Source: Sulfurivermis sp040755915 (GTDB lineage Bacteria > Pseudomonadota > Gammaproteobacteria > Thiohalomonadales > Thiohalomonadaceae). Taken from it: a stretch of 64,000 bases of DNA. The DNA is taken from positions 1 to 64,000 of the forward strand of contig JBFLWM010000017.1 of NCBI GenBank assembly GCA_040755915.1. Direction: 5' to 3'. Under the pieces are notes generated by a model. The model was not told the DNA's origin, made no database searches, and worked only from the letters and a program-made list of their open reading frames with translations. The position numbers were made by a program, and so were the translations under genes. Positions 51,464 to 59,689 of this stretch are shown here, one piece after another (positions within the stretch are counted from its first letter, which is position 1; every line of letters starts with the position of its first letter).

Positions 51464-52303
51464 TCAGGTGCTGGTGCGCACCTGATACACGCCGCCGATG
51501 ACGATGTACTCGTCCTCGCCCCGGAGGCGGCCGGGCAGCAGGCGGCTGTAGGCCAGGATCTTGGGCAGCGGCACCTCGGCCTCGAGGATGCGATCGCCGA
51601 ATTCGTCGGCGCGTTCGCGCTGGTCGGTGAAGGAGCTGGCGTTGTTGAGCAGCACCACCGACTGCCGCTCCCCGGCCGCCAGCAGATCGTGCTGGTCGAG
51701 GCGGTTGACGCCACGGTACAGGCGCAAATGGCTGTGGCCCGGATGCTGCCGCGCCAGTTCGTACTGGCAATACGCGTACAGCAGGTCGAGCTGCGCCTCC
51801 AGGGCATTGGTGTTGTACAGCCCCTGCGCACGCGCCTCCATGTAGGCATGGTAGGCATCGTCGCCGGCGTCGCGGATCGGCGCGCCGTGGTAGCGCGGCA
51901 GCAGGCCGAAGCGCGATTCCACCCAGCCCTTCAGTACCGCCGCCTCGCGTCCGTCCGCATCGAATGACCAGCCGCGCAGCACGCGCAGATAGTCCGCCTT
52001 GTCGCGGCGCACGCGCGCCTTGCGATCCAGTCCGGCCTCCTCCGGTGCATCGAGCAGGAAGTGGGCGGCAAGGTAGTCCATGAACAGATGGGCGCGATGC
52101 TCGGCGCGCTCCAGTGGCGCCAGCAGGCGGAACAGTTCACGGTGCAGCTCGGCCACACCGTCGATGTGCAGCGCGGTGGGATGTTGCTGGAAGGTGAGGC
52201 TGCCGAGGATCACGGCAGGCAGATTGCAGCGGTTGATGGGCAGGCGCGCGCAGGCCGGCAGCGTGGTCGACTGGTCTGTTGCAGATGCTTTGTCGCTAAC
52301 CAT
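51464..52303 (-). CDS. draT: Dinitrogenase reductase ADP-ribosyltransferase DraT
   Basis: About 279 residues from ATG 52303 (an upstream ATG at 52327 adds eight residues). An R-S-E type ADP-ribosyltransferase arrangement is visible: LRLYRGVN, NNASSFTDQ and RGEDEYIVIGGV. It transfers ADP-ribose from NAD+ to NifH Arg101 when nitrogen or energy status changes. It is divergent from nifH, and a NifA site overlaps its start codon. Confidence 0.92.
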   Translation of the reverse strand: MVSDKASATDQSTTLPACARLPINRCNLPAVILGSLTFQQHPTALHIDGVAELHRELFRLLAPLERAEHRAHLFMDYLAAHFLLDAPEEAGLDRKARVRRDKADYLRVLRGWSFDADGREAAVLKGWVESRFGLLPRYHGAPIRDAGDDAYHAYMEARAQGLYNTNALEAQLDLLYAYCQYELARQHPGHSHLRLYRGVNRLDQHDLLAAGERQSVVLLNNASSFTDQRERADEFGDRILEAEVPLPKILAYSRLLPGRLRGEDEYIVIGGVYQVRTST

Positions 52304-52306
52304 ACA
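52291..52306. promoter_or_regulatory. NifA upstream activator site of nifH
   Basis: TGT-CGCTAACCAT-ACA fits TGT-N10-ACA exactly, about 100 bp before the nifH -24 element. It overlaps the draT ATG at 52301-52303, so NifA bound here may also affect draT transcription. Confidence 0.82.
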
Positions 52307-52403
52307 GCCGCTATGCCTTTGTCGCATATGACACTGCCGCGCACAGCGTGTCGTGAGTGAAAAACTTCAACGTTTACAGTGTGATGAAGTGTGTTTTTGT
52401 TGT

Positions 52404-52419
52404 TGGCACGGGCGTTGCT
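52404..52419 (+). promoter_or_regulatory. Sigma-54 promoter of nifHDK
   Basis: TGGCACGGGCGTTGCT is a full match to TGGCAC-N5-TTGC. Transcription should start near 52430, giving a 40-nt leader with AAGGAG before nifH. Confidence 0.95.
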
Positions 52420-52469
52420 GATACCTGTTCGACAGCAGTATCCGTGTCCCAACGCAAGGAGAACATACC

Positions 52470-53351
52470 ATGGCACTACGTCAATGCGCGATTTACGGCA
52501 AGGGTGGTATCGGCAAGTCCACCACCACCCAGAACCTGGTGGCCGCCCTCGCCGAGGCCGGCAAGAAGGTGATGATTGTCGGCTGCGATCCCAAGGCCGA
52601 CTCCACCCGTCTGATTCTGCACTCCAAGGCGCAGACCACCGTCATGCACCTGGCCGCCGAGGCCGGTTCGGTCGAAGACCTGGAGCTGGAAGATGTACTG
52701 TCCGTCGGTTACGGCGGCGTGAAGTGCGTCGAGTCCGGCGGCCCGGAGCCCGGCGTTGGTTGTGCCGGTCGTGGTGTCATCACCGCCATCAACTTCCTGG
52801 AAGAGGAAGGCGCCTATGACGAAGACCTCGACTTCGTGTTCTACGACGTGCTGGGTGACGTGGTGTGCGGCGGTTTCGCCATGCCGATTCGCGAGAACAA
52901 GGCGCAGGAAATCTACATCGTCGTGTCCGGCGAGATGATGGCCATGTTCGCCGCCAACAACATCGCCAAGGGCATCGTGAAGTACGCCAACTCCGGTGGC
53001 GTGCGTCTGGCCGGCCTGATCTGCAACAGCCGTAACACCGATCGTGAAGACGAGCTGATCATTGCCCTGGCCGAGAAGCTCGGCACCCAGATGATCCACT
53101 TCGTGCCCCGTGACAACGTCGTGCAGCACGCTGAAATCCGCCGCATGACCGTCATCGAGTACAACCCGAAGGCAGGTCAGGCTGACGAGTATCGCGCCCT
53201 GGCGCGCAAGGTTGTGGACAACAAGAAGTTCGTTATCCCGACCCCGCTGACCATGGACGAGCTGGAAGACCTGCTGATGGAGTTCGGCATCATGGAAGCC
53301 GAGGACGAGTCCATCGTCGGCAAGACCGCCGACGAGCTGGCCACTGCCTGA
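52470..53351 (+). CDS. nifH: Nitrogenase iron protein NifH
   Basis: 293 residues. P-loop YGKGGIGKSTT (9-19), the [4Fe-4S] ligands Cys98 (GVGCAGRGVITA) and Cys133 (DVVCGGFAMP), and the ADP-ribosylation target Arg101. The homodimer couples ATP hydrolysis to electron transfer to NifDK. First gene of the nifHDKT operon. The Arg101 site fits the presence of DraT and DraG. Confidence 0.99.
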   Translation: MALRQCAIYGKGGIGKSTTTQNLVAALAEAGKKVMIVGCDPKADSTRLILHSKAQTTVMHLAAEAGSVEDLELEDVLSVGYGGVKCVESGGPEPGVGCAGRGVITAINFLEEEGAYDEDLDFVFYDVLGDVVCGGFAMPIRENKAQEIYIVVSGEMMAMFAANNIAKGIVKYANSGGVRLAGLICNSRNTDREDELIIALAEKLGTQMIHFVPRDNVVQHAEIRRMTVIEYNPKAGQADEYRALARKVVDNKKFVIPTPLTMDELEDLLMEFGIMEAEDESIVGKTADELATA

Positions 53352-53482
53352 TGAAAGACGAGCCGCGAAGGGCGCCAAGTTGCGTTGAATATGACGTGCC
53401 GTGACTTGCGTTCCTTCGCGAACTTTGCGGTTAAACATTCTTTTACTTCGTCCGCCGGATTGGGCGGCGATAGGAGAAAACC
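53352..53482 (+). other. nifH-nifD spacer with hairpin
   Basis: 131 bp without an ORF. CGCGAAGG (near 53365) pairs with CCTTCGCG (near 53413), giving a stem-loop just after nifH. GATAGGAG precedes nifD. Hairpins here can stabilise nifH mRNA or reduce read-through. Confidence 0.6.
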
Positions 53483-54955
53483 ATGACGACGATGACTCGT
53501 GAAGAGACCGAAGCCCTCATTGCCGAGGTGCTCGAGGTCTACCCGGCCGATGCCAAGGAAGATCGTGCCAAGCACCTGATGGCCAATGATCCCGCCATGG
53601 ACAAGGCCGGCAAGTGCATTACCTCCAACCGCAAGTCGCTGCCCGGCGTGATGACCATCCGCGGCTGCGCCTACGCCGGCTCCAAGGGCGTGGTGTGGGG
53701 GCCGATCAAGGACATGATCCACATCTCCCACGGCCCGGTCGGTTGCGGCCAGTACTCCCGCGCCGGTCGCCGCAACTACTACGTCGGCACCACCGGCATC
53801 AATACCTTCGGCACCATGAACTTCACCTCGGACTTCCAGGAGAAGGACATCGTGTTCGGCGGTGACAAGAAGCTGATCAAGCTGATTGAAGAAGTGGAAA
53901 CCCTGTTTCCGCTCAACAAGGGCATCTCCGTGCAGTCCGAGTGTCCCATCGGTCTCATCGGTGACGACATCGAGGCCGTATCCAAGAAGGCGGCTGCCGA
54001 GATCAGCAAGCCCGTCGTGCCGGTACGTTGCGAAGGTTTCCGCGGCGTGTCGCAGTCCCTCGGTCACCACATCGCCAATGACGCCATTCGCGACTACATG
54101 CTGGAAGGCGTTGAAAAGAAGGAAGCCGGTCCCTACGACGTTTCCATCATCGGCGACTACAACATCGGCGGTGACGCCTGGTCCTCACGCATTCTGCTGG
54201 AGGAAATGGGCCTGAACGTGGTGGCGCAGTGGTCCGGCGACGGCACGGTGGAAGAGATGAAGGCCTGCCCGCAGGTCAAGCTCAACCTGCTGCACTGCTA
54301 CCGTTCCATGAACTACATCTCCCGCTTCATGGAAGAGAAGTACGGTATCCCATGGATGGAGTACAACTTCTTCGGCCCCACCAAGATCGCCGAGTCGCTG
54401 CGCGCCATCGCCGCGCACTTCGACGACAAGATCAAGGAAGGCGCTGAAAAGGTCATCGCCAAGTATCAGCCGCTGATGCAGGCCGTGCTGGACAAGTACA
54501 AGCCGCGTCTGGAAGGAAAGAAGGTGATGCTGTACGTCGGCGGCCTGCGCCCGCGTCACGTCATCGGCGCCTACGAAGACCTCGGCATGGAGGTGGTCGG
54601 CACGGGCTACGAATTTGCCCACAACGACGACTACGACCGCACCGTGAAGGAAATGGGCAACGCCACGCTGATCTATGACGACGTCACCGGCTACGAGTTC
54701 GAGGAGTTCGTCAAGAAGGTCAAGCCCGATCTGATCGGTTCCGGCATCAAGGAAAAGTACATCTTCCAGAAGATGGGCATCCCCTTCCGCCAGATGCACA
54801 GCTGGGACTACTCGGGTCCGTATCACGGCTACGACGGCTTCGCCATCTTTGCCCGCGACATGGACATGGCCATCAACAGCCCGACCTGGAGCCGCATGAA
54901 GGCGCCCTGGCTGTCTGACGACGCTGCTCCGGTCGCCAAGGCCGCGAACGAGTAA
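53483..54955 (+). CDS. nifD: Nitrogenase molybdenum-iron protein alpha chain NifD
   Basis: 490 residues. P-cluster cysteines in RGCAYAGSKGVV, GPVGCGQYSR and SECPIGLIGDD; FeMo-cofactor ligands Cys in LLHCYRSMNYI and His near residue 440 in MHSWDYSGPYHGYDG. Full length and no frameshift. Contains the active site for N2 reduction. Confidence 0.99.
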   Translation: MTTMTREETEALIAEVLEVYPADAKEDRAKHLMANDPAMDKAGKCITSNRKSLPGVMTIRGCAYAGSKGVVWGPIKDMIHISHGPVGCGQYSRAGRRNYYVGTTGINTFGTMNFTSDFQEKDIVFGGDKKLIKLIEEVETLFPLNKGISVQSECPIGLIGDDIEAVSKKAAAEISKPVVPVRCEGFRGVSQSLGHHIANDAIRDYMLEGVEKKEAGPYDVSIIGDYNIGGDAWSSRILLEEMGLNVVAQWSGDGTVEEMKACPQVKLNLLHCYRSMNYISRFMEEKYGIPWMEYNFFGPTKIAESLRAIAAHFDDKIKEGAEKVIAKYQPLMQAVLDKYKPRLEGKKVMLYVGGLRPRHVIGAYEDLGMEVVGTGYEFAHNDDYDRTVKEMGNATLIYDDVTGYEFEEFVKKVKPDLIGSGIKEKYIFQKMGIPFRQMHSWDYSGPYHGYDGFAIFARDMDMAINSPTWSRMKAPWLSDDAAPVAKAANE

Positions 54956-55093
54956 GGAAGAAAGACCCGTTGCCGCAAAGTACGTGAAGTAACGCCAGGC
55001 TGATGCTCCCCTTCGCGGGACTTTGCGTACTTCGCGGTTGAAACAGACTTTGAGCCGTAGTCCACGGATGAGTGGCGCGGCAGGAGAAATGAC
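54956..55093 (+). other. nifD-nifK spacer with hairpin
   Basis: CCGCAAAGTACG (54973-54984) is complementary, but for one base, to CGTACTTCGCGG (55026-55037). No ORF. GCAGGAGAAA precedes nifK. Resembles the nifH-nifD spacer, suggesting related inserted repeats. Confidence 0.6.
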
Positions 55094-56665
55094 ATGAGCC
55101 AGTCTGCTGAAAAAGTGATGCCTTGCTATCCCTTGTTCCGTGAGCCGGAATACAAGGAGACCCTCGCCAACAAGAAGGCGAAGTACGAAAACGTCGTGCC
55201 GCAGGCCAAAATCGACGAAGTGTTCCAGTGGACCACCACCAAGGAATACCAGGACCTCAACTTCCAGCGTGAGGCCCTGACCGTTGACCCGGCCAAGGCC
55301 TGTCAGCCGCTGGGCGCCGTGCTGTGCGCGCTGGGTTACGAGAAGACCCTGCCCTACGTCCACGGCTCGCAGGGCTGCGTGGCCTACTTCCGCAGCTACT
55401 TCAACCGCCACTTCAAGGAGCCGGTTGCCTGCGTGTCCGACTCCATGACCGAAGACGCGGCGGTGTTCGGCGGCCAGAAGAACATGTTCGCCGGCCTGGA
55501 GAACGCCAAGGCGCTGTACAAGCCGGACATGATCGCCGTGTCCACCACCTGCATGGCCGAGGTTATCGGTGACGACCTCAACGCCTTCATCGGCAACGCC
55601 AAGAAGGCCGGTCACATTCCGACCGAGTTCCCGACCCCGTTCGCCCATACCCCGTCTTTCGTCGGCAGCCACACCACCGGCTGGGACAACATGGAGGAGG
55701 GCATCCTGCGCTACTTCACGCTGAACAGCATGGAGGGCAAGGCGCCGGGCAAGAACGGCAAGATCAACTTCGTGCCGGGCTTCGAGACCTATCTGGGCAA
55801 CTACCGCGTGATCAAGCGCATGATGGCGGAAATGGGCGTCGACGCCACCCTGCTGTCCGATCCGACCGATGTGCTGGACACGCCGGCCGACGGTGAATTC
55901 CGCATGTACGCCGGTGGCACCACCCAGGACGCGATCAAGGATGCGCCCAACGCCATCACCACCGTGCTGCTGCAGCCGTCGCAGTTGGAGAAGACCCGCA
56001 AGTACGTCGAAACCACATGGAATCACGAGGTGCCCAAGCTGAATATCCCAATGGGCCTGCAGTGGACCGACGAATTCCTGATGAAGATCTCCGAGCTCAC
56101 CGGCAAGGCCATCCCTGCCTCGCTGACCCTGGAGCGCGGCCGCCTGGTGGACATGATGACCGACAGCTACGCCTGGCTGCACGGCAAGAAGTTCGCCCTG
56201 TACGGTGATCCGGACTTCCTCATGGGCCTGACGAAGTTCCTGCTGGAGCTGGGTGCCGAGCCGACCGATATCGTCTGTCACAACGGCAACAAGAAGTGGG
56301 CCAAGGCGATGAAGAAGATGCTGGAAGAATCGCCGTACGGCAAGGAGACCGAGGTACACATCGGCAAGGACCTGTGGCACCTGCGCTCGCTGTGCTTCAC
56401 CAACAAGCCGGACTTCCTGATCGGCAACAGCTACGGCAAGTTCATCCAGCGCGACACGCTGTACAAGGGCGAGGAGTTCGAGGTGCCGCTGATTCGCCTC
56501 GGCTTCCCGATCTTCGATCGTCACCACCTGCATCGCATGACCACCCTGGGCTACGAGGGCGCCATGTACGTCCTCACCACCCTGGTCAATGCCGTGCTGG
56601 AACGTCTCGACGAAGAGACCATGGGCATGGGCACCACCGACTACAACTTCGACCTGGTGCGTTAA
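55094..56665 (+). CDS. nifK: Nitrogenase molybdenum-iron protein beta chain NifK
   Basis: 523 residues. P-cluster cysteines in ACQPLGAVLCALGYEKT, HGSQGCVAYFRSYFNRHF and STTCMAEVIGDD; C-terminal GMGTTDYNFDLVR typical of NifK. Forms the alpha2-beta2 MoFe protein with NifD. Confidence 0.99.
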   Translation: MSQSAEKVMPCYPLFREPEYKETLANKKAKYENVVPQAKIDEVFQWTTTKEYQDLNFQREALTVDPAKACQPLGAVLCALGYEKTLPYVHGSQGCVAYFRSYFNRHFKEPVACVSDSMTEDAAVFGGQKNMFAGLENAKALYKPDMIAVSTTCMAEVIGDDLNAFIGNAKKAGHIPTEFPTPFAHTPSFVGSHTTGWDNMEEGILRYFTLNSMEGKAPGKNGKINFVPGFETYLGNYRVIKRMMAEMGVDATLLSDPTDVLDTPADGEFRMYAGGTTQDAIKDAPNAITTVLLQPSQLEKTRKYVETTWNHEVPKLNIPMGLQWTDEFLMKISELTGKAIPASLTLERGRLVDMMTDSYAWLHGKKFALYGDPDFLMGLTKFLLELGAEPTDIVCHNGNKKWAKAMKKMLEESPYGKETEVHIGKDLWHLRSLCFTNKPDFLIGNSYGKFIQRDTLYKGEEFEVPLIRLGFPIFDRHHLHRMTTLGYEGAMYVLTTLVNAVLERLDEETMGMGTTDYNFDLVR

Positions 56666-56673
56666 GCCGGAAC

Positions 56674-56695
56674 GGGGCGGGCCTTGGCCCGCCCC
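56674..56695 (+). terminator. Strong hairpin between nifK and nifT
   Basis: GGGGCGGGCC-TT-GGCCCGCCCC, 10-bp perfect stem 8 nt after the nifK stop. No T-run follows, so it more likely attenuates expression of downstream genes or protects the nifHDK mRNA 3' end than terminates fully. Confidence 0.55.
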
Positions 56696-56713
56696 TCCCA
56701 ATGGAGAACAGCT

Positions 56714-56923
56714 ATGCCCAGCGTGATGATTCGGCAGACGGCGGATGGAAAGCTTTCCTTCTACGTCGCCAAGAGGGACCTGGAAGAAACCATCGACACG
56801 ATGGAGTTTTCCACGGCGGAGAAGTGGGGCGGCGAGGTGAAGCTGACGGACGGGTCGCTGTTCTACATCGATCCGATGCCGGCACCGAAGCTGCCGACGA
56901 CCATACGCGCCAAAAAATTGTAG
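56714..56923 (+). CDS. nifT: NifT/FixU family protein
   Basis: 69 residues; MPSVMIRQTADGKLSFYVAK and DGSLFYIDPMPAPKLPTTIR are the conserved NifT blocks. ATG 56714 with GGAG 8 nt upstream; an upstream in-frame start is inside the hairpin region. Always next to nifK but of unknown role. Confidence 0.93.
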   Translation: MPSVMIRQTADGKLSFYVAKRDLEETIDTMEFSTAEKWGGEVKLTDGSLFYIDPMPAPKLPTTIRAKKL

Positions 56924-56961
56924 GGCCGTCTTCAGCCGGCCAAACAGGCTGGGCACGACAT

Positions 56962-56979
56962 GGCGGGCTGAAGCCCGCC
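56962..56979. repeat. Small perfect hairpin after nifT
   Basis: GGCGGGCT-GA-AGCCCGCC, from the GGGCTGAAGCCCGCC dispersed family, in the 117-bp gap before the ferredoxin gene. Confidence 0.75.
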
Positions 56980-57040
56980 CAACCATGAGCAATACAAGGG
57001 CCGGCAATAACGACCCTCATGACCATTCGGAGATACGATC

Positions 57041-57241
57041 ATGGCCTTGTATATCGTTAAAGAAGAGTGCACCTCCTGCGGCGATTGCGAACCGGTTTGC
57101 CCGACGCAGTCCATCGTCAAGAAGAAGGGCTTGTACGCCATCAACGCCGACACCTGCACGGAGTGCGAAGGTGACTTCGACGATCCGCAGTGTGTCGATG
57201 TCTGCCCCATCGACAACTGCATCCTGCCGCTGGAGGCGTAA
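57041..57241 (+). CDS. fdxN: 2[4Fe-4S] ferredoxin FdxN-like
   Basis: 66 residues. CTSCGDCEPVCP and CTECEGDFDDPQCVDVCP bind two [4Fe-4S] clusters. In diazotrophs with Rnf, such ferredoxins carry electrons from Rnf to NifH. It follows nifT and precedes nifY, within the nif operon. Confidence 0.93.
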   Translation: MALYIVKEECTSCGDCEPVCPTQSIVKKKGLYAINADTCTECEGDFDDPQCVDVCPIDNCILPLEA

Positions 57242-57245
57242 GGAA

Positions 57246-57959
57246 ATGAGCGCGCAGGGGCTGTCCCGCGAGGCTGCGCTGCGCATCGGGCTGGCGGCAC
57301 GGATGCTGCCGGATACCGACGCTGCCCAACTGATGAATGTGCTGGTGGCTGCACTGGGAATGCCTGTTACCGAGGACAAACTGGCGCAGCTGACGGTGCG
57401 TACCCTGCGCGAGGCCGACGACGGCCGCTTCGGCAATGTCTCGATGCCGGCGCTGAAGGGCGCGATGGATTACCTCTGGGGCAAGGCCGGTGTCGATGTC
57501 GATGATCCGGACCTGCCCAGGCCGCTGCCGTATCGGGACGGCGACATGCCGGGCTCGATCCGCGTCGCGATGGCCTCCAACAGCGGTGAGAATCTGGACG
57601 GCCACTACGGCAGCTGCCTCCGTTTCCTGGTGTATCAGGTAACGCCGGACGAGGCGCGGCTGGTGGATGTACGCCGGGCCAACACCGACGGTGTCGGCGT
57701 CGACAAGAACGCCTCCCGTGCCGAGCAGCTGCGTGATTGCCAGTTGCTGTGCGTGGTTTCGATCGGCGGCCCGGCCGCGGCCAAGGTGGTGAAGGCCGGG
57801 GTGCATCCGATCAAGTATCCGCACGGCGGCGCGGCCCGGGAAATTCTCGCCGACCTGCAACAGGTTCTGGCCGGATCGCCGCCGCCCTGGCTGGCGCGCA
57901 TCATGGGCAAGAACGCCGGCCTCGGGCGCTTTGCATTGACCGAGGAAGAGGCCGGCTAG
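57246..57959 (+). CDS. nifY: NifY/NafY-type FeMo-cofactor-binding protein
   Basis: 237 residues. An N-terminal helical domain (about 1-85) precedes a NifX-like domain (about 100-215) with IRVAMASNSGENLDGHYGSC, the cofactor-binding fold. Two-domain length matches NifY/NafY and not NifX alone. Starts 4 bp after the ferredoxin stop with AAGGAA. Escorts cofactor to apo-NifDK. Confidence 0.88.
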   Translation: MSAQGLSREAALRIGLAARMLPDTDAAQLMNVLVAALGMPVTEDKLAQLTVRTLREADDGRFGNVSMPALKGAMDYLWGKAGVDVDDPDLPRPLPYRDGDMPGSIRVAMASNSGENLDGHYGSCLRFLVYQVTPDEARLVDVRRANTDGVGVDKNASRAEQLRDCQLLCVVSIGGPAAAKVVKAGVHPIKYPHGGAAREILADLQQVLAGSPPPWLARIMGKNAGLGRFALTEEEAG

Positions 57960-58231
57960 TGGGACTGCAACCGGCGCAACTTGCCGCCATCGCCGCTGCC
58001 GTGGATGACGCCACGGCACCGGACCTGGCGGCACGCCTGCATGCGCAATTTCCCGACCTGCATATCACAGTGTGCGCCGATGACGACATCATCGGTGCAC
58101 GGCCGGTGCTGGAACTGGGGGGCTTCAATCTGTATCTGGTCGACGGCGGCAGTCATTGCCTCGGTCTGACCAGCGATCCTGCCGCTGCCAGTGGGGTGGT
58201 GGTGGCCTGGGTCGAGGCGGAGGAAGGGTAA
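57959..58231 (+). CDS. Small nif-associated protein, 90 aa (DUF6129-like)
   Basis: Starts GTG 57959 overlapping the nifY stop. LQPAQLAAIAAAVDDATAPD, then LAARLHAQFPDLHITVCADD and VLELGGFNLYLVDG resemble a small protein often encoded after nifY/nifX in Proteobacteria, which I recall as DUF6129. Function unknown. Confidence 0.75.
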   Translation: MGLQPAQLAAIAAAVDDATAPDLAARLHAQFPDLHITVCADDDIIGARPVLELGGFNLYLVDGGSHCLGLTSDPAAASGVVVAWVEAEEG

Positions 58232-58257
58232 CGGAAAGTAATAACAAGGAGGATCAC

Positions 58258-58689
58258 ATGGTGCCCATCGACATGTCGCTGGATGCGCGCATGATGCTCA
58301 CGCGCATGAGCCTGATCTATCAGCGCGAACAGGGCAAGCGGGCGAAGCTGAGCCGCGACGAGGATATCGTTGCCATCATCAACTTCGCGCTGCATTCGCT
58401 GAATCAGGAGTATCGTCGCTACTACGACGCCTTCGTCGGCCTGCTGACGGCGAACGAGATCCGCGAGCTGGTGGCGCAGGGCGCGCAGATCTATCGCGGC
58501 GCGATGGTGCCGGATCAGGCGGAGGCACCGCCTGCCGAGCTGACGGCCGCCACGCGTACCTATCGCGGGGTGGTGCAGGAGGCGCCGGCCACCCCGGCGG
58601 CTCCGGCTGCGGCAGCGCCGCCGGAGGCCGCGCCGGCGACACCCGCCAGGCCGAAGCGGGTGTATCGCGGCCGCGTCATCGAGGATTGA
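58258..58689 (+). CDS. nif-region protein with three YRG motifs, 143 aa
   Basis: A strong GGAGG precedes ATG 58258. The N-terminal ~80 residues are helical (MSLIYQREQGKRAKLSRDED; NQEYRRYYDAFVGLLTANEI). The C-terminal part is a low-complexity Ala/Pro linker with three related motifs: QIYRGAMV, RTYRGVVQ and RVYRGRVIED. The YRG motif recalls DUF4278-type repeats. Role unknown; its place at the end of the nif set suggests an accessory function. Confidence 0.78.
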   Translation: MVPIDMSLDARMMLTRMSLIYQREQGKRAKLSRDEDIVAIINFALHSLNQEYRRYYDAFVGLLTANEIRELVAQGAQIYRGAMVPDQAEAPPAELTAATRTYRGVVQEAPATPAAPAAAAPPEAAPATPARPKRVYRGRVIED

Positions 58690-58733
58690 GTCCGGGGGAG
58701 GCGCCTGACTGGTTGCCTTTCCCGTCCGGGTAT

Positions 58734-58757
58734 CGTTATATACAAAAATATATAACG
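58734..58757. promoter_or_regulatory. ModE operator upstream of modE
   Basis: CGTTATAT-N8-ATATAACG-type palindrome, nearly perfect, like the E. coli ModE box. It is 12 nt before the modE start, so ModE probably represses its own gene when molybdate is present. Confidence 0.88.
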
Positions 58758-58768
58758 AGGAGCAGAGT

Positions 58769-59584
58769 ATGACGCGACGCAAGGGCGGCAAGGTGGCGGT
58801 AGCGGGGCGGCTCTGGCTCAACCGGGGTGAGCAGCCCTTTCTCGGCCATGGCCGCATCGCACTGCTGGAGCAGATAGCCGAGCACGGTTCCATCTCCCAG
58901 GCGGCGCGTGCCATGGGGATGAGTTACAAGGCGGCGTGGGATGCCGTGGAGGCGATGAACAACGTTGCCGATGCGCCGTTGGTACGGCGCAGCACCGGCG
59001 GACGCCACGGCGGCGGGACACAGCTCACCGAACATGGCCGCAAGCTGATCGAGGTGTACAAGGCGGCGGAGCAGGAGTACCAGCAGTTCCTGCGTCGCCT
59101 CGGCAAAGGTGTGGAAGATTTCGATCACTTCTATCAGCTGATGAGGAGGCTTTCCATGAAGACCAGTGCGCGCAACCAGTTCCAGGGGCGGGTCACGCAC
59201 CTGCAGACCGGCGCGGTGAACTCGGAAGTGATTCTAACCCTGCCGGGTGGTGACGAGCTGGTGGCCATAGTTACCAACGAAAGCGTCAAGAATCTGGGAC
59301 TGGCGCTGGGCAGCGAGGCCTTCGCCCTGATCAAGGCATCGTGGGTCATCCTTACCTGCGGCGACGAGAAGTTGCGCACCAGTGCGCGCAACCGGCTGTG
59401 CGGCACGGTGGTGCGCTGCGCGGAAGGGGCGGTGAACGGTGAGGTGGTGATCGAACTGGCTGGCGGCAAGTCCATCGCCGCGATCGTCACCAACGAAAGC
59501 ATCAGGAGCCTGGGCCTGCGTGTCGGCGTGCCGGCCTGCGCCCTAATCAAGGCCTCGCACATCATCCTGGCGGTGAGCGAGTAG
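58769..59584 (+). CDS. modE: Molybdate-responsive regulator ModE
   Basis: 271 residues. An N-terminal LysR-like winged helix (about 28-115; EHGSISQAARAMGMSYKAAW) is followed by two molybdate-binding TOBE/Mop domains (about 132-198 and 204-270; each with TSARNxxxG and IVTNESxxxLGL). Controls modABC and Mo-dependent genes. Separated from modA by a second ModE box. Confidence 0.96.
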   Translation: MTRRKGGKVAVAGRLWLNRGEQPFLGHGRIALLEQIAEHGSISQAARAMGMSYKAAWDAVEAMNNVADAPLVRRSTGGRHGGGTQLTEHGRKLIEVYKAAEQEYQQFLRRLGKGVEDFDHFYQLMRRLSMKTSARNQFQGRVTHLQTGAVNSEVILTLPGGDELVAIVTNESVKNLGLALGSEAFALIKASWVILTCGDEKLRTSARNRLCGTVVRCAEGAVNGEVVIELAGGKSIAAIVTNESIRSLGLRVGVPACALIKASHIILAVSE

Positions 59585-59605
59585 GCCGGTATTCAGTTTG
59601 GCCTG

Positions 59606-59629
59606 CGTTATATACATGAACATATAACG
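59606..59629. promoter_or_regulatory. ModE operator upstream of modABC
   Basis: CGTTATATACATGAACATAT followed by AACG: same palindrome as at 58734, 61 bp before the modA start. Confidence 0.9.
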
Positions 59630-59689
59630 GGTTGGCTGCCGTCCACGGGGCGCAATCGAATCAACGGTAAACCGAAAAGGAACTGCATC

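Noticed and set aside
52283..52345. Other TGT...ACA pairs near the nifH control region
   Set aside because: The additional pairs are spaced 8 nt and not 10, so they do not fit the NifA consensus.
54185..57007. 940-codon antisense frame over nifD-nifK
   Set aside because: It is the mirror of strongly biased GC-rich codons of nifDK, with no family resemblance.
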